Below are positions 28,456 through 38,193 of a stretch of 64,000 nt of DNA, in pieces. Numbering within the stretch: the first letter of the stretch is position 1; each line of letters opens with the position of its first letter. The notes beneath the pieces were generated by a model that saw nothing but the letters and a program-made list of their open reading frames with translations, searched no databases and had not been told where the DNA came from. The position numbers and the translations under genes are program-made. Origin of the DNA: Rothia terrae. GTDB lineage: Bacteria > Actinomycetota > Actinomycetes > Actinomycetales > Micrococcaceae. The stretch covers positions 1 through 64,000 of the forward strand of contig NZ_JAAXPV010000003.1 in the NCBI RefSeq assembly GCF_012396615.1, in the 5' to 3' direction.

Positions 28456-29289
28456 CTAGATAAGCTCCAGACGCGCAAAACCCTTATAGAGACCATCCTC
28501 GGTGGCATCCGCAGTTACCCAGTCAGCTGCGTCCTTGGCACCCTGCCCAGAATTACCCATAGCGACGCTACGGGCAGCGTATTCGAACATCGGAATATCC
28601 ACTGCGGCGTCACCAAACGCTACAGTGTCAGCCTGCGATTTATTGAGATGCTCTACCAGCTTTTGCATAGCGGTTGCTTTAGTGATTCCATCAAGCGCTA
28701 AATCGCCAAACAGGGCGTGCTCACCCTTGCCGCCCCAAGTCCCCGCTTTCAAATGAGGAAACTGCTGTTTAGCATCCAGAAAATCCTGGTAATCATGCAG
28801 AACAAAACTGATCTTATTGAGGTCACTGCGGTAGAGTTCGCCGTCAAAAATCATCTCGGGAAAAGCCTTGCGCAAGGTGAAGGACGCGGCGTCCTGGTTG
28901 CCCTTGCCCGCGGCATAGTCGCGAATAGCGGTGGCAGCTCCCTCCTCAAAATCTGGGCTGGCAAACAGGCCGTTATTGCTTTTAAGGAAGAAGGGGAGAC
29001 CTCGGGCTGTCAGCCAATCCACGATGCCCCGCGAATCTTCAGCGGAGATAAGCTGGTGAGCAACCACCTCTTCACGGTGCTCCACGTAGCTACCGTTGCC
29101 GCCAATCAGCCCGTCGACACCGATATCCCAAAGCTCCTGATAAATTTCTGCGCGGCTACGACCGGTACACAAATACACCAGATGCCCGTTGGCGCGCGCG
29201 GCACGGATAGCCTGCACCGCAGAAGCAGGAACCTTGCCTTCGTAATCGCAGACAGTGCCATCGACGTCCAAAAAAATCAGCTGAGACAA
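28456..29289 (-). CDS. HAD-superfamily Cof-type phosphatase
   Basis: A 277-residue cytosolic HAD hydrolase of the Cof/IIB type, acting on sugar phosphates or similar small molecules. Motif I is FLDVDGTV, motif II is the Thr in LCTGRS, and motif IV is FGDAAVDIPMF. A TTG start at 29289 is chosen because GGAGG lies five bases upstream and the DVDGT motif follows within ten residues, as usual for the family. The longer frame starting at 29334 lacks a ribosome site. The 182-bp gap downstream (28275-28455) holds the subtilase promoter; GTCAAGGAA/TTCCTTGAC form a widely spaced inverted repeat there. Confidence 0.82.
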   Translation of the reverse strand: MSQLIFLDVDGTVCDYEGKVPASAVQAIRAARANGHLVYLCTGRSRAEIYQELWDIGVDGLIGGNGSYVEHREEVVAHQLISAEDSRGIVDWLTARGLPFFLKSNNGLFASPDFEEGAATAIRDYAAGKGNQDAASFTLRKAFPEMIFDGELYRSDLNKISFVLHDYQDFLDAKQQFPHLKAGTWGGKGEHALFGDLALDGITKATAMQKLVEHLNKSQADTVAFGDAAVDIPMFEYAARSVAMGNSGQGAKDAADWVTADATEDGLYKGFARLELI

Positions 29290-29340
29290 TTCAACCTCCA
29301 CACAAGTAACTGCACTTTTAAGCCTAGCTACCACCCGCTC

Positions 29341-29397
29341 CGAGAGGTCAATGTAAGACAGTTTTTAACCCCAAACCCGTCCAAAAATGACCTCTCG
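29341..29397. repeat. inverted repeat with long loop
   Basis: Ten-bp perfect arms (29341-29350, 29388-29397) with a long loop that has T5 and A5 runs able to pair. Looks like a degenerate member of the long inverted-repeat family. It lies between the HAD gene and the purA promoter; the rest of 29290-29593 shows no gene. Confidence 0.45.
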
Positions 29398-29593
29398 ACC
29401 ACTCAACCGCAACTTGTCAGCATAAAAACCCGCAAAAGATAGCCCGCCTACACATCAGACGGGTATTCTTAAAAGCTGGTGTGCACTGCACTTATGCCGT
29501 CCAGCAGCGCGGTGTAGAAACCACGCTCACGCACACCGCACCTGCTGTGAAATTCAGCCGGGTGAAGCATCCTTACCAAGGAGTACACATTTC

Positions 29594-30889
29594 ATGCCAG
29601 CGATCGTAATCGTCGGTGCCCAGTGGGGCGACGAAGGTAAAGGCAAAGCAACCGACCTGCTCGGCGGACGCGTCGACTACGTTGTCAAGCCCAACGGCGG
29701 CAATAACGCAGGCCACACCGTTGTTGTCAACAGCCAGAAGTTCGAGCTCAAGCTCCTTCCGGCAGGCATCCTCTCAGAAAACGCTGTACCCGTTATCGGT
29801 AACGGCGTTGTGGTAAACCCCGAAGCTCTCTTCGAAGAAATTGACGGTCTTGAAGCACGCGGTGCAGACACCTCAAAGCTCAAGATCTCAGCAAACGCGC
29901 ACCTGGTAGCGCCCTACCACCAGACCATGGATAAGGTCACCGAACGCTTCTTGGGTAAGCGCGCTATCGGAACCACCGGACGCGGCATCGGTCCCGCTTA
30001 CATGGACAAGGTAGGACGCCTGGGCATCCGCGTTCAGGATATTCTCGACGAGTCTATTCTGCGCCAGAAGGTAGAAGGCGCACTGCGTCAGAAGAACGAA
30101 CTGTTGGTGAAGGTCTACAACCGTCACCACGTAGAAGTTGAAGAAATCGTTGAGTACTTCATGAGCTACGCTGAGCGCCTCAAGCCCATGATTGTTGAGT
30201 CCACTCAGCTACTTAACGACGCGCTGGACGAGGGTAAGAACCTGCTCATGGAAGGTGGCCAGGCAACTTTCTTGGATGTTGACCACGGCACCTACCCCTT
30301 CGTCACCTCATCCAACCCCACCGCTGGCGGCGCATCCGTCGGCTCAGGCGTTGGCCCCACCCGCATCTCACGCGTGATTGGTATTCAGAAGGCATACACC
30401 ACCCGCGTGGGTGCTGGCCCCTTCCCCACCGAGCTCTTCGACGAGATGGGCGAGTTCCTGCAGAAGACCGGCGGCGAGTTCGGCGTGAACACCGGCCGCC
30501 CGCGTCGTTGCGGTTGGTACGATGCTGTGCTGGCGCGTCAGGCAGTGCGCATCAATGGCTTCACCGATCTGTTCATCACCAAGCTGGACGTTCTCACCGG
30601 CCTGGATAAGATTCCGGTATGTGTAGCTTACGACGTTGACGGTGTGCGCTTTGATGAGATGCCCATGACCCAGTCGGACTTCCACCACGCGAAGCCCATT
30701 TACGAGTACTTCGATGGCTGGACCGAGGACATCACCGAAGCTAAGTCACTCGATGAGTTGCCCGAGAACGCTCGCAAGTACGTTGAGAAGCTTGAAGAAA
30801 TCTCAGGATGCCGCATCTCAGCAATCGGCGTTGGCCCCGGCCGCGAGCAGACCATCGTCGTGCGCGACCTTATTGAGGACGAGAAGTAA
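29594..30889 (+). CDS. purA: adenylosuccinate synthetase
   Basis: A 431-residue enzyme that joins IMP and aspartate using GTP, the first step from IMP to [15 protein letters not shown] near the N-terminus contains the catalytic Asp and P-loop; [11 protein letters not shown] and the [14 protein letters not shown] segment bind IMP and GTP. Length is normal. AAGGAG lies about ten bases upstream of the ATG. A monocistronic unit that ends in an inverted repeat. Confidence 0.96.
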   Translation: MPAIVIVGAQWGDEGKGKATDLLGGRVDYVVKPNGGNNAGHTVVVNSQKFELKLLPAGILSENAVPVIGNGVVVNPEALFEEIDGLEARGADTSKLKISANAHLVAPYHQTMDKVTERFLGKRAIGTTGRGIGPAYMDKVGRLGIRVQDILDESILRQKVEGALRQKNELLVKVYNRHHVEVEEIVEYFMSYAERLKPMIVESTQLLNDALDEGKNLLMEGGQATFLDVDHGTYPFVTSSNPTAGGASVGSGVGPTRISRVIGIQKAYTTRVGAGPFPTELFDEMGEFLQKTGGEFGVNTGRPRRCGWYDAVLARQAVRINGFTDLFITKLDVLTGLDKIPVCVAYDVDGVRFDEMPMTQSDFHHAKPIYEYFDGWTEDITEAKSLDELPENARKYVEKLEEISGCRISAIGVGPGREQTIVVRDLIEDEK

Positions 30890-30899
30890 AAAGAACGAG

Positions 30900-30968
30900 C
30901 TAGCCCCCGATGTTCCGCTCATTCACTGACCTTAAAGTATCAGTGGAAGAGCGAAACACCGGGGGTTA
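30900..30968. repeat. long imperfect inverted repeat, CCGGGGGT subfamily
   Basis: Arms of about 30 bp with a few mismatches (CTAGCCCCCG... with ...CGGGGGTTAG), followed by TTTTT on the + strand, between the convergent purA and SDR genes. The right arm resembles that of the repeat at 32526-32593. A good bidirectional terminator. Confidence 0.7.
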
Positions 30969-30980
30969 GTTTTTAAGAAC

Positions 30981-31754
30981 CTATTTGCTGGGGCGGCTAG
31001 AGCGTGCGAACTGCTCAGCCTTGGCTGCCTCGCTCTGGAACTTCTTCTTGAAAGCGTCGATGCGGGTCTTGAGGTTACCGCCGATCACGTGGTCTTTGCC
31101 AGCCAACAGCGCTTCAACGCCGCGTCGGGCAACCAACGCTGGATCGTTCTTCCAGCTGTTATCACCGAACTTGGTGTTATCCATCTTTGCGGTGTGGTGG
31201 AAGTCAGTGGCGGTTGCACCGGGCAAAAGCGCGGTCACTGAAACGCCGTAATCCTTCATTTCTTCACGCAAACCCTGGGCGAAGCTGTACATGAAAGCGC
31301 GGGTGGGGCCGTAAATAGACTCGAACGGGGTGGGAGTCAAGGCTGACATTGAAGTGGTAATAAGGATGCGTCCACTACGCTGCTTTGCCATAGCGGTCAC
31401 GACCTTCTTCGCGAGCTTAACCTGCGAAGTGACGTTTAAGTTCAGCATATACAGCTCTTCGTCGAGGTCAGTATCGACGAAAGAGCCGCCCAAGCTCTTA
31501 CCCGCGTTGAGTACGGCAATATCCAGCGGGCGTCCTAGCTTTTCAACCTCTGCCCACAGCTGCTCAACGCCGCCATCGGCTGTGAGATCAACCTGCACAG
31601 GGTAGACTTTGCCGCCGTGCAGGTGCTTGCTGGATTCGTGCACGCGATCGGATGCGCCAACGGTGATGATATCGTAACCGCGCTGGGCTAGTTGCTGCGC
31701 AATGTTGAAACCAATACCGGCTGATGAGCCTGTAACCAGTGCCAAGGGAGCCAT
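30981..31754 (-). CDS. SDR-family oxidoreductase with Lys-to-Arg active-site change
   Basis: A 257-residue short-chain dehydrogenase/reductase with a Rossmann fold. The cofactor loop is TGSSAGIG, the NAG motif is LNAGKS, and the catalytic Ser is in ITTSMSAL. The YxxxK motif reads YGPTR: the tyrosine is present but the lysine that orients cofactor and lowers the Tyr pKa is Arg (CGC codon). Substrate unknown. ATG 31754 is chosen since AAAGGT precedes it; the ATG at 31769 would place that site inside the gene. Confidence 0.87.
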   Translation of the reverse strand: MAPLALVTGSSAGIGFNIAQQLAQRGYDIITVGASDRVHESSKHLHGGKVYPVQVDLTADGGVEQLWAEVEKLGRPLDIAVLNAGKSLGGSFVDTDLDEELYMLNLNVTSQVKLAKKVVTAMAKQRSGRILITTSMSALTPTPFESIYGPTRAFMYSFAQGLREEMKDYGVSVTALLPGATATDFHHTAKMDNTKFGDNSWKNDPALVARRGVEALLAGKDHVIGGNLKTRIDAFKKKFQSEAAKAEQFARSSRPSK

Positions 31755-31952
31755 GTTTTTACCTTTCATGTATCAAAAAGTCTTTATACTTATCTTTCTC
31801 TTCCGAACAGTCAAAGTAAAGGTATAAGACGCATCGTTACCGTGTAGCGAACACTGCGAGCGCCGCAGAAAGCGATGCTCGCTAGGACTTTTGCTGCGGG
31901 ATATACGGCATCGGGAGTACCCTAGAGACAAACACCTACCAGAAACGATGCC

Positions 31953-32528
31953 ATGCACAAACTTGCTTCTTTGCTTGCCGAGATTTTCTCTCCGTTTATT
32001 CTCTGCGGAATCCTTATCTCGACCATTGCGCTAGCTACAGACCCGCATCCGCTACCTGCTATTGGGGTTGCCCTGGGTTTTCTTGTTCTGGTGCCGCAGG
32101 TACTATCGGTTCGCCTGTATAAAAGCGGCAAAACCACCGACCGTTTTGTGCAGGTGCGTGAACAGCGCACGCAACTGTACGTCATGACGCTGGTATCCGT
32201 TGTCATCGGATGCCTGCTGCTTAACCTGCTTCCCACAAGCCGTGACGTGCAGCTCATCATGAATACCGCTGCCGCGACTCTGGTCGTTGCGATGCTTCTC
32301 AACTTCATCATCAAAGTCAGTATTCATGCCCTGATGGCGGCGTTGTTCGGGATTGTGTTGCCGGTGTATTTGGGTGGGGCTACGCTCTATTTTGTGGTCG
32401 GGGCACTTATCTGGGCGGTGACTGTCTGGGCGCGCCTGCACAACAAGCGTCATAGTGCGCTCGAACTTGTGTTGGGGACGCTCGTGGGTGGCATCGTTGC
32501 TCTGTTTTACCTGAGCGCGCTGAACTAA
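31953..32528 (+). CDS. PAP2-like integral membrane protein
   Basis: A 191-residue protein with about six membrane helices. The C-terminal RLHNKRHSALELVLGTLVGG resembles motif 3 of PAP2 phosphatases (Arg, His, Asp/Glu spacing), and IHALMAA could stand for motif 2. The KxxxxxxRP motif 1 is not evident, so catalysis is doubtful. Possibly a lipid phosphatase relative. No strong ribosome site precedes the ATG. Confidence 0.7.
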   Translation: MHKLASLLAEIFSPFILCGILISTIALATDPHPLPAIGVALGFLVLVPQVLSVRLYKSGKTTDRFVQVREQRTQLYVMTLVSVVIGCLLLNLLPTSRDVQLIMNTAAATLVVAMLLNFIIKVSIHALMAALFGIVLPVYLGGATLYFVVGALIWAVTVWARLHNKRHSALELVLGTLVGGIVALFYLSALN

Positions 32529-32593
32529 CCCTTGGCGCTGCGCTCATCCACTGGGACTTTAACACCTTGTAGTGAGCGGAACACCGGGGGTAA
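32526..32593. repeat. imperfect inverted repeat, CCGGGGGT subfamily
   Basis: TAACCC...CGCTCA..CACT pairs with AGTG.AGCG...GGGGGT. The right arm shares GCGGAACACCGGGGGT with 30900-30968 apart from small changes. It sits between two + strand genes. Confidence 0.55.
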
Positions 32594-32635
32594 TCGTTTT
32601 CGTGCAACGCCGTGTCCTCACCTAAGATAGAAACC

Positions 32636-33658
32636 ATGTCTTTGCTACTCAATAAAGTAGCCCGCATCGACGGGCCGATTGAAGAAATCGAAACACTGGC
32701 CGAACTGGAAACTAAGTTTTCTGCCGACAGTGATGACCGCGCCTTCATCGGCCTGCTCGACCCAACACACGATGATCTTCAGCTGCTCACCCGCATCTTT
32801 GACCTGCACGAGCTGGCAGTGGAAGACTCCGAACACGGTCACCAGCGCGCGAAGCTCGACCGCTACGGTAGCACCTACTTTCTGGTTCTGCGCCCCACCG
32901 TTTACCTCGACGAGACAGAAGAAGTCCGCTTTGGTGAGACCCATATGTTCGTGGGTAAAAACTTTGTTATTTGGCTGGTAAAGGACGCGCTGCGTTCTCA
33001 AGAAAAAACCCGCAAAGCCATGCAGGACGCCTTCCAAGAAGCACTGGATGAAGAAGGGCGTCCTGTCGTCCCGCTCGTCTTCTTGCACCGCGTCCTTGAC
33101 TCGCTGGTAGATAGCTACTTCCCTGTAATCGAAGGCCTTGAAAATGACGGGGACGAGGTTGAAGATACCCTGTTTGCCGATAATTCAGAGGCCTCCGAAA
33201 TCTCTCAGCGCACCTACGGATTGTTGAATGAGGTGAGCGACTTCAAGCGTGCGGTAAAACCTGTGGGACAGATGCTGGATATTCTGATGGGACGCATCCG
33301 AATCCTTGCCAAGGCGGAAGACAACGAGGAGCAAGTAGAACTCATCCGCCGGTTTAGAGACGTCAACGACCACGTTTTGCACGTCAATGACCGCGTGGAC
33401 GACCTGCGCAACTCCCTAGAAAACGCGCTCGCCGTGAATTCAACCATTGTGGCGGAACGTCAGAACGATGACATGAAGCGTATCTCTGCGTGGGCGGCAA
33501 TTCTGGTTGCTCCCACTATTATCGGCTCAATTTACGGCATGAACTTTGATGATATGCCTGAGCTCCACTGGGCATTTGGCTACCCCGCGTCATTGACGCT
33601 CATGGTTCTTGTGTCCTTTGGGCTGTGGGTTGTGTTCAAGCGTAAGGAATGGCTGTAA
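32636..33658 (+). CDS. corA: CorA-family magnesium/cobalt transporter
   Basis: A 340-residue CorA-type channel for Mg2+ (or Co2+/Ni2+). A long acidic cytosolic domain (about residues 1-275) with coiled-coil stretches is followed by two C-terminal membrane helices. The signature YGMNF lies at the end of the first helix. ATG 32636 is preferred over an upstream in-frame start, as the family N-terminus begins here. Confidence 0.92.
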   Translation: MSLLLNKVARIDGPIEEIETLAELETKFSADSDDRAFIGLLDPTHDDLQLLTRIFDLHELAVEDSEHGHQRAKLDRYGSTYFLVLRPTVYLDETEEVRFGETHMFVGKNFVIWLVKDALRSQEKTRKAMQDAFQEALDEEGRPVVPLVFLHRVLDSLVDSYFPVIEGLENDGDEVEDTLFADNSEASEISQRTYGLLNEVSDFKRAVKPVGQMLDILMGRIRILAKAEDNEEQVELIRRFRDVNDHVLHVNDRVDDLRNSLENALAVNSTIVAERQNDDMKRISAWAAILVAPTIIGSIYGMNFDDMPELHWAFGYPASLTLMVLVSFGLWVVFKRKEWL

Positions 33659-33670
33659 ATTCCTTGAACC

Positions 33671-33730
33671 GTGAGAGGGGAGGGATGTACCGTTTTTAAG
33701 CTCAAAAACGGCACATCCCTCCCCTCTCAC
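33671..33730. repeat. long inverted repeat
   Basis: Arms of 27 bp (33671-33697, 33704-33730) with one mismatch and a 6-nt loop, followed by GTTATTTTT. Immediately after corA; likely terminator. Confidence 0.7.
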
Positions 33731-33818
33731 GTTATTTTTGCAGGTTGCGTTCTGCCTACCCCCACCCGGTGTGTGAAAAAATAGTGGGATAACCCCGTCG
33801 CACTACTTTAGGAACACG

Positions 33819-34580
33819 ATGCTAGAGCATGACTCCTCCCGCGAATTTCATGAAGCCCTCATACCGGCGCTCAGCGCCATGCGAGCAGTTGGTGAAGATT
33901 TTACTCAGCTCATGATGGAATACCAGTTCGGTATCAACGAAGTCATGACAAAGGTGGAGATTCTGCGCCAAGAGTTCATGCAGCGCAACCGCTACAACCC
34001 CATCGAGCACGTTAGCTCACGCATCAAAACCCCCGAATCTATCGCTAAAAAGCTGGTGCGCAAGGGCATCCCACTAGACTCCGAGCAAATCGCGCAAAAC
34101 ATCTTCGATATCGCGGGTATTCGCATCACCTGCAGCTTTATCGCCGACACCTACCGGGTGCTGGACGCGCTCGCCTCCCAGTCTGACATCACGGTTTTGC
34201 AGGTCAAAGACTACATTAAGAACCCCAAACCCAACGGGTATAAGTCTCTGCACGCGATTGTGCAGGTGCCGGTCTTTCTATCTACCGGGCCCAAGGACGT
34301 CGTGGTTGAGCTGCAGATTCGCACGATTGCCATGGATTTTTGGGCGGCTTTGGAACACAAAATCTTCTACAAGTACGAGGGTGAAGTGCCTGATCATTTG
34401 GTCGATGAGCTTACCGAGACCGCTCGCGTTGCCGCCGAATTAGATGAGCGTATGGAACGCCTACATACATCCGTGCACGGTGAAGGCAACGGGCCGCGCA
34501 TCGTGGGTAACGATGAAATCGCGAACTCCGCGCTCCTACAACAATTGTGGGAGATGGCCTCTATCAAACACAAAGACTAG
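33819..34580 (+). CDS. small alarmone synthetase (RelA/SpoT domain)
   Basis: A 253-residue protein consisting of only the (p)ppGpp synthetase domain, as in RelQ/RelP-type small alarmone synthetases. Visible motifs: SRIKTPESIAKKL (ATP-binding), DIAGIRI, the NPKPNGYKSLH loop that holds GTP/GDP, and ELQIRTIAMDFWAALEH with the catalytic Glu. There is no hydrolase, TGS or ACT domain. It makes pyrophosphorylated GDP/GTP under stress. The C-terminal helix and tail (from about 205) resemble the region that makes RelQ tetramers. Confidence 0.9.
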   Translation: MLEHDSSREFHEALIPALSAMRAVGEDFTQLMMEYQFGINEVMTKVEILRQEFMQRNRYNPIEHVSSRIKTPESIAKKLVRKGIPLDSEQIAQNIFDIAGIRITCSFIADTYRVLDALASQSDITVLQVKDYIKNPKPNGYKSLHAIVQVPVFLSTGPKDVVVELQIRTIAMDFWAALEHKIFYKYEGEVPDHLVDELTETARVAAELDERMERLHTSVHGEGNGPRIVGNDEIANSALLQQLWEMASIKHKD

Positions 34581-34690
34581 CCCCTCTCGGGTACCTACAA
34601 TGTCACTAATTTAGATAATCTCTACTGCAGATTTTCTCTTAGCGTTTTGACGTCAGAGTGTGAAAGCGATGTCCCTGATACGGTTCAGAG

Positions 34691-35728
34691 CTATCGAGTG
34701 CGTATCAGCATTATCAGTAAATAGAGGCCGCCTACTGCCCCCATGACTAAACCAACCGGAATCTGAAAAGGGCTCAGCGCATGGGCGGCTATATAATCGG
34801 CGATCTCGAGTAATGTAGCGCCCAGTAGCGAGGATTGACAGAGAGCGATACCCGGTGTCTTCCATGCACGGGTTGCCAACTGCGGAGCAATCAAAGCCAC
34901 GAAACTAATGGGACCGCCCAGCATAATAGCTAGAGCAGTTAATAAAACAGCTGCTCCCACCAGCATATTGAGAGTGGCTTTAGGCGGGATTCCTAAACTA
35001 GAGGCCAGGTCGTCACCCAGTTCTAGAATTCGTAACCGGCGGGTTAAAAGTAGGGTTGCTGGGACGAAGAATAGAATAAGCAGAACCGGCCCCGCCACCA
35101 CATCCCACGTCAACGCGTTCAGAGAACCATAGAGCCATGTTTTAGCGCTCTCTGCGGCGTCCAAATCTGCGCGGGTGAGTAAGTAATCGTTGAGCGACCC
35201 TAACATTGCTCCCACCGCAATACCTATAAGGATCATCTGGTTTCCCAGGGACGTTCCACCATTTTTGGATGCATGACTCGTTAGAAGAAGGACGATGGCC
35301 GCTGTGAGAAAACCTCCTAACACAGCGCCCAGACCGATGCTAATTCCAGGTAAACCAGTAGAATCTGAACTCGTCATAGAGCTAGCGACCAACATAATAA
35401 AGAGCGCGCCGCTAGCAGAACCTGTTGTAAAACCAATAACATCGGGCGACCCCAACGGGTTGCGAGAAACAGACTGGAAGATAGCGCCAGCTAATCCCAG
35501 CGATGCACCCACCGCTCCCGCAGCTACCAGGCGGGGGAGCCGTTGATTGAAAATAATATGTTGATCTAATGCGCTACCGCTACCGGTTAATACTGACCAG
35601 ATATTTCCGCTTTCCACCTGATAGGTCCCCGCCAACAGGGTGAAAAGCGCCATGATCACCAATGTTAATAGACACAAAACCGTCCATGTTTCACGCCGAA
35701 TCTGCACTAGTTCACGCTCTTCCTGCAT
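34691..35728 (-). CDS. iron-siderophore ABC transporter permease (FecCD)
   Basis: A 345-residue permease with about ten membrane helices of the FecCD family. The conserved GPISFVALIAPQLATRAW near residue 265 contacts the ATPase. It overlaps the preceding permease by 17 bases, so both are translated from one mRNA. No ATPase gene is adjacent; it must lie outside the window or be shared. Confidence 0.9.
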   Translation of the reverse strand: MQEERELVQIRRETWTVLCLLTLVIMALFTLLAGTYQVESGNIWSVLTGSGSALDQHIIFNQRLPRLVAAGAVGASLGLAGAIFQSVSRNPLGSPDVIGFTTGSASGALFIMLVASSMTSSDSTGLPGISIGLGAVLGGFLTAAIVLLLTSHASKNGGTSLGNQMILIGIAVGAMLGSLNDYLLTRADLDAAESAKTWLYGSLNALTWDVVAGPVLLILFFVPATLLLTRRLRILELGDDLASSLGIPPKATLNMLVGAAVLLTALAIMLGGPISFVALIAPQLATRAWKTPGIALCQSSLLGATLLEIADYIAAHALSPFQIPVGLVMGAVGGLYLLIMLIRTR

Positions 35729-36890
35729 GCGGAAGGTGCTTTCGCTTAGCGTGGTTCAGAGACTCACTAGGCGCAGTGCAATAGTTTTTTGAGGAGCAGT
35801 CAGCGCGCATTGTTTTGCTAAAGCGAGGTGTCTTAGGGGTTGAATTTATACGCATCACCAGCCACAGCAGAATAGGTGCTCCTATAAAAGCAGTGACGAT
35901 TCCAACCTCGATTTCGTTGGGAATGGCAACGACACGTCCCAAAATATCGGCGCCAAGCATCAGTATAGGACCGGCGATAAGAGACATGGGCAACAGACGT
36001 GAAAGCTTGTTGCCTACTAGTATCCGTAAAGCATGCGGCACTGCTAGACCCACAAAGCTAATTGGACCAGCAAGCGCTGTCGCACCACCGCATAAGAGAG
36101 TAACTGCGGTAAGAGCTGTTACTCGGATAATCGGTAATGGGAGCCCTAAACTAGCAGCACAGTCATCACCCAACGCGAGAACGGATAGCGGTTTGATGAG
36201 TAGTAACCCCGCCACCAATCCAACAAGAATTACGGGGGTAACGGCCGCTATTGAACCGTAAGTGCGCTCAGCAACTGATCCCACCACCCAAAAACGATGA
36301 GAATCAAAAGCTACGGAATTAAACATTGTGATAATGCCAGTAATAGAACCGAAACAGGCGTTTAGCGCAACACCAGCAAGAATAAGTCGAGTCACGGAGT
36401 CCTGTGAGCGACTGCGAGTACTTCCTAGTAAGAAGGATAAGCAGGCAGCTAACGCTGCGCCTGCCAGGGCGAACCACACCTGACCACCGGTGGAAGTTAT
36501 CCCAAAAAATGCTACTGCGCTGACTACAGCTATCGCAGCTCCACTATTTACGCCGAGTAGTCCTGGCTCCGCTAAAGGGTTACGAGTCAGTGCTTGCATG
36601 AGGACACCGGCACTTGCTAAGGATGCGCCCACCACAATGGCAGCAAGTGTACGGGGTAAACGAAGCTTCCAAACGATAATTGATTCAGTAGTAGTGCTTG
36701 GGCTGAAAAGTCCCTGAAAGGTTTCCGTTGGGGTGAGCGCACGAGAACCGATACCTAGAGAAAGTATGATCAGGCACACCAACAGAAGGAGCGAGAGAAA
36801 GGCTATAAGAGGGATTCGTCGGTGCGCAAAGATTGAATGGCGCAGTGAGAATTGGCGTGCGCGAACACGACTGATTCCTACGACTGCCAC
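35712..36890 (-). CDS. iron-siderophore ABC transporter permease (FecCD)
   Basis: A 392-residue FecCD permease, paralogue of the downstream one. The coupling loop reads GPISFVGLAVPHALR near residue 280. The C-terminus extends about 40 residues beyond the last helix into a basic, His-rich tail. Start choice: AGGAGG is followed by TATGGTG; the GTG at 36890 has the better spacing (4 bases), while the ATG at 36893 is only one base from the site. It diverges from the binding-protein gene across an iron box. Confidence 0.88.
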   Translation of the reverse strand: MAVVGISRVRARQFSLRHSIFAHRRIPLIAFLSLLLLVCLIILSLGIGSRALTPTETFQGLFSPSTTTESIIVWKLRLPRTLAAIVVGASLASAGVLMQALTRNPLAEPGLLGVNSGAAIAVVSAVAFFGITSTGGQVWFALAGAALAACLSFLLGSTRSRSQDSVTRLILAGVALNACFGSITGIITMFNSVAFDSHRFWVVGSVAERTYGSIAAVTPVILVGLVAGLLLIKPLSVLALGDDCAASLGLPLPIIRVTALTAVTLLCGGATALAGPISFVGLAVPHALRILVGNKLSRLLPMSLIAGPILMLGADILGRVVAIPNEIEVGIVTAFIGAPILLWLVMRINSTPKTPRFSKTMRADCSSKNYCTAPSESLNHAKRKHLPHAGRA

Positions 36891-36973
36891 CATACCTCCT
36901 AGCAAAAGCCCTCTTGGATAACTATTTCATAAAGTGGATAAAAGCATATATTTATTCGCTAATTCTCTTTAAC

Positions 36974-36992
36974 TTAGGTTACCCTATCCATA
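36974..36992. promoter_or_regulatory. IdeR/DtxR-type iron box
   Basis: TTAGGTTACCCTATCCATA matches the IdeR/DtxR consensus at 15 of 19 positions, with the left half-site intact. It lies between the divergent siderophore genes, and its last base is the A of the binding-protein ATG at 36992. Confidence 0.65.
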
Positions 36993-38038
36993 TGAGCTCA
37001 CGCGAAAAACTGTCCAACGTTATCCTGTCCCGTCGCTCTTTTGCTGCAGTAGGTGGTGCTGGTATCGCCAGCATTCTTTTGGCTGCCTGCGGCTCAGAAA
37101 CGCCCTCTACTTCCTCTGAATCTTCTTCTACCGGGGCAACAACGAGTACTGACCTAGCGCCAGCCTCTCTACCCGATGGCATGGGAACCCCTGCTAAAGA
37201 TGGCGAATTCCCCCGCACAGTAAAGCACTTCCGCGGTGAAACTACTTTGGAAACCAAGCCCAGCAAAATCGTGGTTCTGTCAACCGGTCAATTGGACGAT
37301 ATTCTCGCTTTGGGCATTGTTCCTGCGGCCTCTGCGACTGCTAACGATGCTGATTTAGTACCTACATACCTAGCTGAAAAATATAACGATCAGAAGTCTG
37401 CTCTTGATTCTATGGCGACTGTTGGCACACGCAAAGCACCTGATATCGAAGCAATTGCGAATCTCAAGCCGGATCTAATTCTGATTAACAACACCAACAA
37501 GGATGACTCCCTCTACGAGTCTCTTAAAGCCATCTCACCAACAGTGGTCACTGAGGGTACCGGCGTGAACTGGAAACAGGATTTCTTGCTGATTGCTGCG
37601 GGACTGGGCACCACCGATAAGGCAAATTCATTGCTCAGTGACTACAACACCAAGGTATCTGAGTTGGCCGAAAAGGCATCAGATTCTGACACTTTCTCTT
37701 TCCTCTACGCACAGTCTGATCGCAACCGTGTATTCGCAGCGTCCTCGTTTGTGGGGTCCATTGCAGCAGATGCAAAACTAGCGCGTCCTGAATCTCAGCA
37801 GGTTGAAAAGACCAGTGTTGATATTAGTGCTGAGCAGCTGGATCAGGCAGATGCTAGCTGGATTTTTTACGGCGTTCAAGGCGAGGATGACGCTGCGCTG
37901 AAATCCGAGGCACTCTGGGAGACCTTGAGCGCGGTGCAGAACGATCATGCTGTCAAAGTTGATTCAGATATGTTCTTCTTAAATGCAGGTATAACGGCCG
38001 CTCTTGGTGTGATCGAAGATATTCAGAGCGCCCTATAA
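36992..38038 (+). CDS. siderophore-binding lipoprotein
   Basis: A 348-residue periplasmic-binding-type lipoprotein (PF01497) that captures ferric siderophores for the FecCD permeases. The leader has SRRSFAAVGG (Tat-like) and a lipobox LAAC, then a Ser/Thr-rich linker. The domain begins with KIVVLSTGQLDDILALGI, and IEAIANLKPDLILINN is typical of the family. ATG 36992 is chosen because the 26 codons upstream run through the promoter and would spoil the signal peptide. No ribosome site precedes it and the iron box touches it, so the mRNA may be leaderless. Confidence 0.88.
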   Translation: MSSREKLSNVILSRRSFAAVGGAGIASILLAACGSETPSTSSESSSTGATTSTDLAPASLPDGMGTPAKDGEFPRTVKHFRGETTLETKPSKIVVLSTGQLDDILALGIVPAASATANDADLVPTYLAEKYNDQKSALDSMATVGTRKAPDIEAIANLKPDLILINNTNKDDSLYESLKAISPTVVTEGTGVNWKQDFLLIAAGLGTTDKANSLLSDYNTKVSELAEKASDSDTFSFLYAQSDRNRVFAASSFVGSIAADAKLARPESQQVEKTSVDISAEQLDQADASWIFYGVQGEDDAALKSEALWETLSAVQNDHAVKVDSDMFFLNAGITAALGVIEDIQSAL

Positions 38039-38113
38039 AGTAGCGCTATAGCTGGTTAGTAAAACTTACTAGAGTTTACTGATTTGTACACCGGATAAAA
38101 GCGTAACTTTGTT

Positions 38114-38181
38114 AATACGCCAGAAGGAAGCGGTGGGACACCTTTACTCAAAAATGACCCACCGCTTCCTTCTGGCGTATT
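38114..38181. repeat. long perfect inverted repeat, TACGCCAGAA subfamily
   Basis: Perfect 24-bp arms (38114-38137, 38158-38181) between the convergent binding-protein and aldehyde dehydrogenase genes. The outer ends AATACGCCAGAA recur at 52054-52117. Confidence 0.7.
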
Positions 38182-38193
38182 GAGATACCAGAC

